Shown here: one piece after another, positions 25,501 through 37,500 of the stretch
Layout of the letters: each line of letters starts with the position of its first letter
How positions within the stretch are numbered: position 1 is the first letter of the stretch
Assembly (NCBI GenBank): GCA_958450365.1
Contig: CAUEEP010000932.1
Coordinates: forward strand, 1,483,501 to 1,547,500
Reading direction: 5' to 3'
DNA length: 64,000 nucleotides
From: Mesorhabditis belari
Taxonomy: Eukaryota > Nematoda > Chromadorea > Rhabditida > Rhabditidae
The notes under the pieces: generated by a model
Seen by the model: only the letters and a program-made list of their open reading frames with translations
Databases searched by the model: none
What the model was told of the DNA's origin: nothing
Translations under genes and position numbers: made by a program

Positions 25501-28500
25501 TAGAGCCGAAGCCAGATCAGGATCAAGCCAGGGTCAGAGTAGAGTGGATATTCCATAGATGCTGACAATCGCTTTTTAACTTCAAATCTTATTCCGAATC
25601 TTCTTTTACACAACCTTTCACATAGTAAACTCGACCTAGAGAAAGGCGGCTAGGGAAAAGCAAAAGAGGAAAAGGAGATGATTGGGTGAATATCTTGAAA
25701 TGAGCAAAAGGAAAGCAAAAGGAAGCAAGAGGAAAAGGAAGCAAGAGGAAAAGGAAGCAAGAGGAAAAGGAAAACAAAAGAGAAAACAAAGAGAAACAAA
25801 GAGAAAAGCTGAGAAAAGCTGAGGAAATGGAAGACAATCAAGTTATAGATTTGGCTAAACCAAATTCTCTGCCCAAGCGTCTTGTCTTACTATTAAACAT
25901 TGCAAAATTGTACCTTTACTTCAACCAGCCGATCTTCCCTTTGCCCTTTACTTGCATACTTTTTTAAATTGAATTTGGATTGAGTTTGAATTGAGTTTGA
26001 ATTGAGTTTGAATTGGTTTGGATTGAATTCGAATTGAATTTGAATTGTCCACACTTCCACACTCTGCGATCTCCCAAAAACCAGACTAGCTTAGTGGCAA
26101 ACTTTTCGAATGGGTTTGGTAATTACCTTCTTGTGTAATTCCCAATTGGTAATTAGACTTCTCCGAGGCTCCCAAAAACCAGACTAGGTCAGATTTGAAT
26201 TGATCGAGGCTTGGAGTTCTGCCAGTGCCATCTTTGAAGGCCTTGATGGCTATAGGCTTAGGCTTAGGCTTAGGCTTAGGCTTAGGCTTAGGCTTAGGCT
26301 TAGGCTTAGGCTTAGGCTAGAGGCTTAGGGCTGTATAGGCTTAGGTTGGCGAGGCTTTGAATGGCGTCGACGGCTGATTCGAGGATCGGCTTGAAAAATT
26401 TGGTTTACCAGAACATAGGCACAATCTTCAACTTCTCCAGACATTCCTTTGTCGATTCGCTTTTCTCGGCACGGTGTTGATCCCAAACAGCGAGTTCCAT
26501 TTCATTCAAATTCCATTTCATTCAAAAATCCAAGTCCACTAGCGTCTCAATTATTGATCTCTTACTTTCTTTTTTTTTTGGGGAGGAGGAGGAGGAGGAG
26601 GAGGATGAGGAGGATGGAGGAGGAGAAGGAGGGGGGGCGGGGGGGGGGAGGGGGAAGCTGGAGAAGGTGGGATACCATTAGAGGGGATGGGGGATAGTAC
26701 CATTAGAAGAACGGAAAAGGTGGTGTACCATTAGAGGGGATCCAATTACAGTAAGTAGTTCTTTTTCCCAATGCCCTTCAAGCTTTGACACAAAAAGTGC
26801 TTTTGCACAAAGAGCTTTAATTCAAAAACTGTTTTCAGCGAAAGACATGGACGAGCGCCGCTACGGACTGCAGATTCACGCGGATTGCGAGAAGTTGAAG
26901 GTAGTTTGAAAACCTAGAAGGCTTTTTTTACCTAGAAGGCTTTGTTTCAGGAAAAATGGTCCGAGCTAAGCGATCAAACGTCGGATTGGGGCAAAGTGGT
27001 GGCCGGAGCTGCACAACGGTTGCAAGAGCTCGAGCGAGCGCTGGCTGAGTGCCAATTGCATTTGAGGTGAGGGAACTTGATTGGTTTAATGGGATCTCAA
27101 AATCAAACCTCAACCTCAACCTCAACCAATCACAATCACAATCACAAAATCGTCCAAAAACGCATCAAGCCATCATCATCATCATCGGAGGAGGAGGAGG
27201 AGGAGGAGGAGTCATCAACGGAGGAGGAGGAGGACTCATCATCATCAATACCATGAGCTGGAAAATTTCCATTGAACCTAGAGCTTTAATTTTGTCTGAT
27301 TTTCCAAGTGTGACATCCAGATAGTCCAATTTCGACAAAAAACTGAACCCTTATCGATCTAGTGCAGCGTATTCTAGCGAGACAAGGATTTTCCCCGTAC
27401 ACCAAATCGCCAAATCAGTTGCACACTTCTAAAACCTGCTAATTTTTACAGTGTGACATCCAGGAAGCACGATTTTTGCAAAAAGATTACCAAGATTTCA
27501 TAAAATTCTGAAGAAATCGGTCCTAGAGAATCGAGGTACTCTTGCTTAAATTTTAAAAGTGAGATTAGGAGTTGTTTTCTTTAAAAATCTTTTACTGTGA
27601 CATCCAGATAAGGAGATTCTTTTGTAAAATTCGCAAAATTATATGCTGGTCTTGAAAAAAAGCGCCCGGAAACGTTTTGGGTCCAAGATCGGCGTTTTTT
27701 GTTGTTTTTTTGAGGTCAAGATCTCTCTAATTCATCTATCTTTTCAGCTCGGTTGAGCAAGAGCTTGAGCAAGCGCGTGCTGTCGAGAATCTCCGATTGG
27801 AGGAGCTGAAAAACGCGCGGGTTGATGTGGATGCGATGAGCGATCGGGTTGATCAATTGCGGTAAGGGTGATTCGTTAACGTGAAATTGAAATCTGTTTA
27901 GAGTGCATTTGGACGATGCGAACGACGCTTGTGGAAGGATTTTAGCCGCCGATATGCCACTCGACACACATCCCAAAAATCAGCTCGACGCCGTCAATCA
28001 GAGGTGGGGAAAACGAGCTTCATTTGAGTCCTCAAGACAATTAGCTTAGCATTCGAACAGCCGTAGCTATTCAATTCTATCCCTCCATGGATACAAGCCA
28101 GGCTCGAAGCTAGACTGACTTTGAGCTCTCAAGCTTCTATAGCTTCTATACCTATGATTTCCAGATTCACAGCCGTCAAGACGTCCGTACGGGTGCGTGC
28201 GGCTGCTCTCCGAAACGCTTTCAACGATTTCGGCCCCTCGTCCGAGCATTTTCTCAATCATTCCGTCACTTTGCCATGGCAGAGAGCGATCAGCAAAACC
28301 AATCATTTACCGTATTATATTGAGTGAGTTTTAGAGGGGAGACTGGAAATGCAGATTTTGGCCTGGACCTTGCCCTGGACCTGGCCCTTGTCCTCGACCT
28401 GAGCCTTGCCCTAGACCTGGACCTGGACCTGGAGCTGGACCTGGACCTGGACCTGGACCTGGACCTGGACCTGGACCTGGACCTGGACCTGGACCTGGAC

Positions 28501-31500
28501 CTGGACCTGGATCTGAGCCTTGTCCTGGACCTAGACCTGGACCTAGACCTGGACCTTGTACTGGACCTGAGCCTTGTCCTGGACCTAGACCTTGTCCTGG
28601 ACCTGGACCTGGATCTGAGCCTTGTCCTGGACCTAGACCTGGACCTTGTACTGGATCTGAGCCTTGTCCTGGACCTAGACCTTGTCCTGGACCTGGACCT
28701 GGACCTGGACCTGAGCCGCGTCCCGTTTACCCCAACTTTCCCATTTTTCAGCCACAACACCGAGCACACCCAATGGGAGCACCCGGTTTGGGTGGAAATG
28801 GCCAAAGAGCTGAACTCGTTCAATCGCGTCAAATTCATCGCCTATCGATGCGCGATGAAGCTACGAGCCCTTCAGAAACGACTCTGCCTCGATCTCATCT
28901 CGTTGCCAATGCTCGAAAAGGTATTTCTGTTAAATAGGCCTTAATTATCTCCGCCTCATCAAATCCACGATCTTTTGTCCATTCCACTAAGGATCGGATG
29001 GGATTTTAGTCTTGGAGAAGCTCATCTGGATGTCACACTATAGGATTTTTCTCTTTTCAATCTATTTGACAGTACTTCTCCAAACCGTACTTGACCGTCC
29101 ACTTTTAGTGTTGATAAATAGCTGGAAATCAAAAATTTCCCAGTTTATTAGCTGATCTGGATGTCACACTATAACATTTTAATATTTTTAACCGATTTAC
29201 GATAGTTTACGGCTGGCCTATTGGTAGTGGTCTCGACTCTGGGGCGAGCGACCCGGGTTCGACCCCCTGGCTAGATTTTATCAAAATGTTATAGTGTGAC
29301 ACCCAGATCAGCTAATAATCTAAGAATTCTTTGATTTTCAGATGTTTATCAACACTAAAAGTGGATGATCTTGATCAATATCCTTGATCGTCCACTTTTA
29401 GAGTTGATAAACTGCTGAAAATCAAAGAATTCTCAAGCTATTAGCTGATCTGGATGTCACACTATAAAATTTTGATATTTTTATCCAAATCTACAATAGT
29501 TCACGGATGGCCTAGTGGTAGTGGTCTCGACTCCAAGGCGAGGGACCCGGGTTCGATCCCCGGTGCTGCCCAGGGGGTTGAATTTTGGCCAAATTTTCCT
29601 TTTAAAGCGAATCGTCTACTAATTCTCATCTTTTCAGGCATTCGCGCGTCTCGATGGCCTCTCCAATGAGGAGTGCCCTCAATTGGATGAAATGGTTTCC
29701 TCTCTTCTTCCCCTTTTTGAATCCCTTCATCAACTCCATCCAACGCTCGTCAAATCCGTGGCTTTAGCCGTTGATCTGTGCATCAATTTCCTACTCAATT
29801 TGTACGATTCGTAAGTGTTTTATCAGCGTTTTATGAAGATAAGATTACTCTACCGTAGCCCATATAGTCTATAGTGATTTCCTAGACTCCTAGAGCTCTT
29901 CCTAGCCTCCTAGAATCCTTCCTAGCCTTCTAGAACTCTTCCTAGACTCCTAGAACCCTTCCTAGCCTCCTAGAGCTCTTCCTAGACTCCTAGAACTCTT
30001 CCTAGCCTTCTAGAACTCTTCCTAGACTCCTAGAGTTCTTCCTAGCCTTCTAGAACTCTTCCTAGACTCCTAGAATCCTTCCTAGCCTCCTAGAGCTCTT
30101 CTTAGACTCCTAGAACTCTTCCTAGACTCCTAGACTCCTTCCTAGCCTTCTAGAACTCTTCCTAGCCTCCTAGAACTCTTCCTAGACTCCTAGAGTCCTT
30201 CCTAGCCTTCTAGAGCTCTTCCTAGACTCCTAGAACTCTTCCTAGCCTTCTAGAACTCTTCCTAGACTCCTAGAGTCCTTCCTAGACTCCTAGAGCCCTT
30301 CCTAGACTCCTAGAACTCTTCCTAGACTCCTAGAGCTCTTCCTAGCCTTCTAGAGCTCTTCCTAGCTTCCTAGCCTCCTTCCCAGCTCCATTTTTGAATT
30401 CTAGCTCTCGTGACGGCATTCTCCGGGTTCTCTCCTTCAAAGTGGCGCTCATCGTCTTCTGCAATGCGCCTTTAGAGGAGAAATATCGCGGTAAAACTTT
30501 AATCTGTTACAATGCTCTAATCTGAATGCTTGATAAGTTTTGAATGCTTATTTGATATCCCAAATTTCAGCCCTCTTCGAGCTGGTCGCCCAGGAGGGAC
30601 AAGCCGATCAGAAACACGTCGCTTTGTTGTTCTATGATCTCATTCATGTAAGAATCAGAAATTTATAAGAAATAGCTAGCCTGGCTCACTAGGAGAGCAA
30701 TGTCCAGGTCCAGGTCAAGGTTCAGATCAAGGTCAAGGTCAAGGTCAAGACCCAGATCTAGGCCAAGGCTCAAATCCAGGTCAAGGCCAAGGCTGAGGTC
30801 AAGGCTAAGGCTCAGGTCCAAGTCAAGGTTCAGATCAGGACCAAGATCAAGGCCCAGATCCAGGCTAAGGCTCAGGTCCAGAACAAGGTCCAGGCTAAAA
30901 TCCAGGTCCAGTCCTGGCCCACAGAAGTCCCTTGGCTGCCAGAAGCCAGAGGCCAAGCGACGTGAGTTCCTTGATAGCCAAAGCTGGCTTTACAGCAGGC
31001 TTACAATCTCTGGTAAAAACTGAGCTGGGCCGGAAAAGGGCGAGCCAGAGTCAGTCCTGGATCTGGTTTCTCCTAGAAGACCGAGGATAGACGGCTTGGT
31101 CTGGGCACTCTAGTGATTTATAGGCCCTAGTTTTTCAGGCTTGGACCTGGTTAAGGCCAACCAGTCTGGCTGGCAGCTTCTAGATCGATTTGGAACAATT
31201 CTTTAGACATCAGCTTTAGATTCCCCGCTTGGTGGGTGAGGCGGCGGCGTTTGGCGGCTCAAACGTGGAACCATCCGTTCGCTCGTGTTTCGAATCCGTC
31301 AAATTGGCATCACATATTCAGGTGTGAAGATAAAGAAATGAATTTCTTAAAACTAAAGAACAAATCAGGGTCAAGATCAAGGCCAAGATCAGGCCAAGAT
31401 CAAGGCCAAGATCCAGGCTAAGGCTCAGGTTCAGGACAAGGGTCAGATCCAGGCTAAGGCTCAGATTCAGGACAAGGTCCAGATCCAGGCTAAGGCTTAG

Positions 31501-34500
31501 GTTCAGGACAAGGTCCAGGCCAAGATCAAGGCCCAGATGCAGGCCAAGATCAAGGCCAAGATGAAGGCCAAGATCAAGGCCAAGAGCAGGCCAAGATCAA
31601 GGCCCAGATGCAGGCCAAGATCAAGGCCAAGATCCAGGACAAGGCCCAGATCCAGGACAAGGCCCAGATCCAGGCCAAGGCTCAGGTTCAGTCCTGGGTC
31701 CAGTCCTGGCCCACAGAAGTTCCTTTGGCCTTTGGCCCTTTGGCTGCCAGAAGCCAGAGATCAGGCATGCCTTCAGAGCTTTGTAGCTCTTCGATTAGCT
31801 TAGTTCTTTAACTAGAAGCTTTAAAAGCAAAAACTAGGCCTAGTTTTCGATTCTCTTTAAAGAATCGCAGAAGCTGAAAAGTCGCTAGTCCAACTTTTTT
31901 CAATTTTAGTTCACCCCATTCATGGATTGGTTGAAGAAAGAGCCACAATCGCTTGTTTGGCTGCCCGTCATGCATCGTTTAGCCACCGCTGAGTTCTCGA
32001 AGCATCAGGTAAAGTAAAGAAAAACCGTAAACCCTACCGTAACCAAAGATCGGGATACGGTAGCTGGAGAGACTTTTGAACGATCACGGTAATCATTGAG
32101 GCTTTAGAGCTGCCAAGGAAACTGGCTAAGCTTAAGGGTAGTTCGGAGTTACGGCTTCTATTATAGTATTTACGGCGGTTATTACGGCGGCTATTACGGT
32201 AGTTATTACGGCGGTTATTACGGTATTTATCACGGCAATTATCACGGTAATTTCGCTAATCTCTGCTAATTGTTCAGGCGAAATGTAACGTTTGCAAAAT
32301 GTTCCCAATCGTCGGCCTTCGCTATCGTTGTCTTCATTGCTTTAACTTTGACATTTGTCAAAATTGTTTCTTCTCTCAAAGGACGAGTAAAAATCATAAA
32401 TTACGACACCCAATGCAAGAGTATTCAATTCCAGTGAGTTTTTTTTGAAATCTTTGAAATCTTTGAAATCTTTGAAATCTATATGTCGTAGCCGATTATG
32501 AATGAAATTTTTTTGTGGTAAAATCTTTCTAGTAGAGCAACCCTTTAATGTATGAGGACAATATTATATGATCTTGTAGCGAATATTCAATTCTGCGTCG
32601 ATTGCTACCAAATTTGTGAGTTTAGGTTAAAAATTGCCGGCGCTACAAACGTTTCATTCAAAATCGGCGGGACCCCCCCGTAGCCGATTATGAATGAGTG
32701 GGTCTAGGAGCGTCCAACCATCAAGTATTTTTTTTTTTAAAAAAAATACCGATTGGGGCTACCCCAGTGGTGAATTTATCGCATACACGAAATATATCAA
32801 TCACAATACAACGACACACACAATACTAGGCTATATCTTAACTTAGCCCACGTCATGACAGACGGCTCCCCTAACCCTAAGCTCAATGGGGAACTAAATA
32901 GCTTTTTTGGTGGTGAAGGGGAAAATGACGATGAAGGCAGTGGCTTGTCACTTTAAAGTGACTGGGGCCACAACCACCAGACTGCCCTCCAGAAAAACCT
33001 CTCAACCCGAAGGGAAAGGAAATCCGAAGGGGGTGACCATGTCGCATGTGGGGTTCGAACCCTCGACCTTCCGATTAAGATAAAAGACACTTAACCAGTC
33101 AGCCATACGTGCGTATTTGGTATCATTCAACGCAGAATCATTAATAATTATGTTAAATTTTTTAAATTAGAAAGATTTGATAAAAAGAAAAAAAATTATG
33201 GGGCCTCAAAGTTTCCTCTTGAACAAACAGTTTTTTTGCTCTAATTTTTTTTCTTTTTATCCAATCTTTCTAATTTTAAAAATTTAACATAATTATTAAT
33301 GATTCTGCGTTGAATGATACCAAGTACTTGATGGTTGGACGCTCCTAGACCCACTCATTCATAATCGGCTGAAATTCATAATCGGCTACGACATATATAT
33401 TATCTATTTGATTTATTGATAGTTTTTCTCTAGAGCTTCAGTATTCACTCAAAAACCAAATTCTCTTCTGCAGTGACTTCCAGCTCCGGAGCTGGAACAC
33501 TGGAGCTCTGAATCTCTGGAATTGGAGCTACTAGAGCTCTGGAGCTCTGGAGCTCTGGAGCTGTAGCTACTAGAGCTCCGGAGCTCTGGAGCTGGAACTC
33601 TGGAGCGCTGGAGCTCTGGTTTGGCCTATTTTAGCTCTACCTACACTACTGGACAATGAAATATCATATTTGAAAATATCAATGAAAAACCGATCGTCAC
33701 TTTCGCGTGTCTGTAACTCCTTTGTCTTTATCGTATTTCTAAATATTAATATTACCATTGTGTAGCCCTTGAAAAGAGCTTTCAGAAAATGTATAACACT
33801 AATAGTTTAAACTCAAAGACAAGGGAGTTACAGACGCGCGAAAGGGACGATCGGTCTTTCAACTATGCTATTTCATTGTCCAGTACTGTATATATTATCT
33901 ATTCAAGTATTTTATGTAAATTGAAAAGAAAGAGAAAGCAAAAGAAAGATAGAAAGATAGAAAGAGAGAAAGAGAGAAAGACAGAAAGATAGAAAGAGAG
34001 AAAGAGAGAAAGATAGAAAGAAAGATAGAAAGATAGAAAATCCGATTTAAATCTTTCCTTCTAGACAACTTCTGGTGAGGATGTTCGCGATTTCGCACAG
34101 ATGCTCCGCAACAAGTTGGGACGAAGACGAAAAACGATTGGCTACTTGCCGGTTGATGTACGTTGAACATTCTTTTCCATAAGCTTCTAAGAAGCTTTTA
34201 CATAAGCTTTCTGAGCTTAAAGTTAGCTTAGCAAAAGGGGCGGGGCTAGAGAGACCTTTTATACGCGCCGCGCCCCTTTGCCATTGGAGTCAACTTTAAA
34301 CTCAAATATCTCGGTGTTGAGCTGTTGAATTGAAAAGTTTTTGATATCATTAGATGCGTCAAGACTTTCTCTATCAATTCGTCCAAAAAAGTACCTAGAT
34401 TGCACAGCTTAACAAGAAGAAATTTGAGTTTAAAGTTAGCTTAGCAAAAGGGGCGGAGCTAGAGAGGGCGCCTTTTATAGCAAAAGGGGCGGAGCTAGAG

Positions 34501-37500
34501 AGGGCGCCTTTTATAGCAAAAGGGGCGGAGCTAGAGAGATCACCTTTTATAGCAAAAGGGGCGGAGCTAGAGACATCGCCTTTTATACGCTCCGCCCCTT
34601 TTTCCCATTTCTAATTTTGAACTCAAATTTCTCGGTGCTCGAGTGTCCAATTTGAATCATTTTTATACCAATCGATAGAGAAAAGCTTGGCGCATCTAAT
34701 GATACCAAGAATGTTGAAATTGAGCAGACCAACACCGAGATATTTGAGCTCAAAGTTAGATTGCCAATGGGAAAAGGGGCGGGGTTTTAATTTATTTAAA
34801 TTACACAACCAATTCCCCACCAACCAACCAAATAAGATCAAAGCCCATTTCCCTCTTTTTAAAGAGTTTCATTCGTTTCCGGGTAAACACTAGCACATTT
34901 CTACAGGTCGGTGACGAGGGTCGCCCGTTGGCGATGACCGCACCAGCAGCGCACAATCCGCACACGGTCGCCGTTCACTCACGAGTCGCCTCTTGTGCTC
35001 AACGAATCGCTCATCTCACACAGGTTTCACTACCAATAGACTCATCACACTTGGCATTTCCCTCGTTAGCAAATAAATCTACAGGGTGTTCCAAAACAAA
35101 AGACAGTTTAGCTGCTAGTGAGCTGCTAGTGAGCTGCTAGTGAGCCTGCTAGTGAGCCTGCTAGTGAGCCTGCTAGTGATCCAATAGACTGTTTCCACAA
35201 AAGCTACCATAATCCAATCGACTTTTCACTTAAATTACCAAAATCTGCACAATCTCAATAACAATCTAAACAATAACAATCCAGAGAACAGTAGCTTTTC
35301 AAAAGGTATCTTTTAGAATCATTTCCATTTCTTTTTATCTAGAGAAAGCTATCGTATTTCGGTATTCAGAGTTACCGGTAGCTTTCCCATAGCTTCTTAA
35401 TCAATAGCTTTTTCTAACAACATTAAAATTCGTATGATTAAATCTATTTAGTCTAAAAATCTAAATCTAAAAACCTATTTCACTAATTTTCACATCAAGA
35501 ACCACCGTAATCTTCCCGAAATTTCAGAACGAAGCAGCTGAGCCACGAGAGGAAATGATCAAGTCAGTGAGCGACGTGAAAAGCCCACTGCAATTGATCT
35601 CACAGGTGAAGTGAAGTTGAAGGATTCGAGCATAGCAACGTAACAAAGCAAAATCCATAGCAAAAATCACAGCAAACGAAAGCTTTAACCGGATTCCACA
35701 GCCGAATACCATAGCTTCAATAATCTTTACGTTTCGTTGACCATAATCTATGCAGCAGTGAAATCTGAACGTGTCAACAGGACGTCAAAATTACAGTAGT
35801 TCGCCTAGCTAATCAGCTAATGGCTTAAAGCATTGGCATCGATCCAAGAAACGCTTTCAATTTAAATTCCAAGAGCTATCTGATTTCAAAAGCTATCTGA
35901 TTCCAAGGTAAAACGCTGGTTAAGAGCATCGCGAAGCTGCTTTTAAATCCTACATCTCCAAAGCCTTCAAAGTTTCGCCAAACAGTAAGCTAACCTACTT
36001 AAAGCAACAACCTACTATAGCATCGTTCAGCTGACTGTTCAGCTATGCCACGAGTTCAGCTGAATATCTAAATATCTAAATATCTAAATATCTAAATATC
36101 TAAATATCTAAATATCTAAATATCTAAATATCTAAATATCTTCATATCTAAATATCTAAACATCTGAATATCTAAATATCTAAATATCTTCATATCTAAA
36201 TATCTAAACATCTAAACATCTGAATATCCTACATCGTCCAATAGCCACTAGAACTAAGCCTAAATAAATGCCGAATATTATCCAAGACAGAGATTTGGAT
36301 TTTTTTTTTGGGGGGAAATTTTCCCAGGTGCTAGATAGGTCACCTTCAAGGTCGTTTTCGGATAAAACAAGAGAAAAGCAGCGGACAAACAAAACATCAA
36401 ATAAATCTTTAGTTTTCTTGTGTTGAATCTTGAATTTTGATTGACTCTTTTTTTTTATAGAATGCTTTCAGGTTGATCAAATGCAAAAAGACGAGCTAGA
36501 TCAAATGCTTCAACGATTGCAACTAGAGAACGTCGAGTTAAAGCGAGAGTTGGAAAGGAAAAGACACGCCGCACAGAGTACACCCGATTTGGATAGGTGA
36601 GGAAGAGTCAAAATCACTAGTCTTTAACTAGCCAAAGACGAAAACAATCTTTGTAAAGGTTGACAAAGAATCAGGACCAAGTCTTAGATCAAGTCCAGTA
36701 GTACAAGCACTACTAGAGTACAAAGGCTTTGCCTGGACGGCTTACAGTAAGCATTGTCCACAAGAAGTCAGACCTGAATCTAGTCTGGCTTGGTTTTATC
36801 GCAAATTCCAGGCTTGGACCCGAATATCTGAATATCCTACATCCTGGATTCTTGCGAAATCCAGGATAGGCTAGGATTAGGCTCGCAAAACTGCTGAAAC
36901 AGTGCTACACTTTCAGAACCGGCTACGGTGGAACGATGCCTCGACATCGGGAAAACGCGGCTCGTGGTGGAACGCTGCCCCGTTTAGGGGCACATGGAGG
37001 TGCTGGCGGAGGAGGAGGACATGGACACGGACGATCCGTCCCATCACTGCACACAGCCAAGAGCACCAATGATGTCGGGGTGAGTGATGGTTCTAAAGAG
37101 TCTTTACTGCAAATCCAGTCCAGATTTAGACTAAGCCTAGCTTGCCAGCCAGCCTATTAATTTAGATCTAGCTCTGGATTTCCTAAAGCCAAGTTTGGTC
37201 TAGACCCAGGTTTGGTCTAAAGCCAGGTTTGGTCTAGAACCAGGTTTGGTCTAAAGCCAGGTTTGGTCTAGAACCAGGGTTAAACCGTCTAGCCAGAGCC
37301 AGATCCAGACAATCCTAATCTGGTACCCAGTGTCTATTCCTTAGAATCTAAGCTCTAATTTTAGACCGGCGAAGAGGCTCGAGCTTTACGTATGCACAAG
37401 CAACGCCTCGAGCATCGATCCCGCATTCTCGAGCAACAGAATCAACAATTGGAGATGCAATTGCAACGCTTGAAGAAGATGATCGAACAAGTTTGTGGAA

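Noticed and set aside
28290..28944. LDLDLDL and RSRSRSR frames, considered as an RS-domain protein
   Set aside because: The hexamer array in the dys-1 intron explains both; the true exon 28752-28920 is only the end of the plus-strand frame.
29882..30380. CRISPR-like regular repetition of 20-bp units
   Set aside because: Direct tandem minisatellite without unique spacers, in a eukaryotic intron; the same applies to the other arrays.
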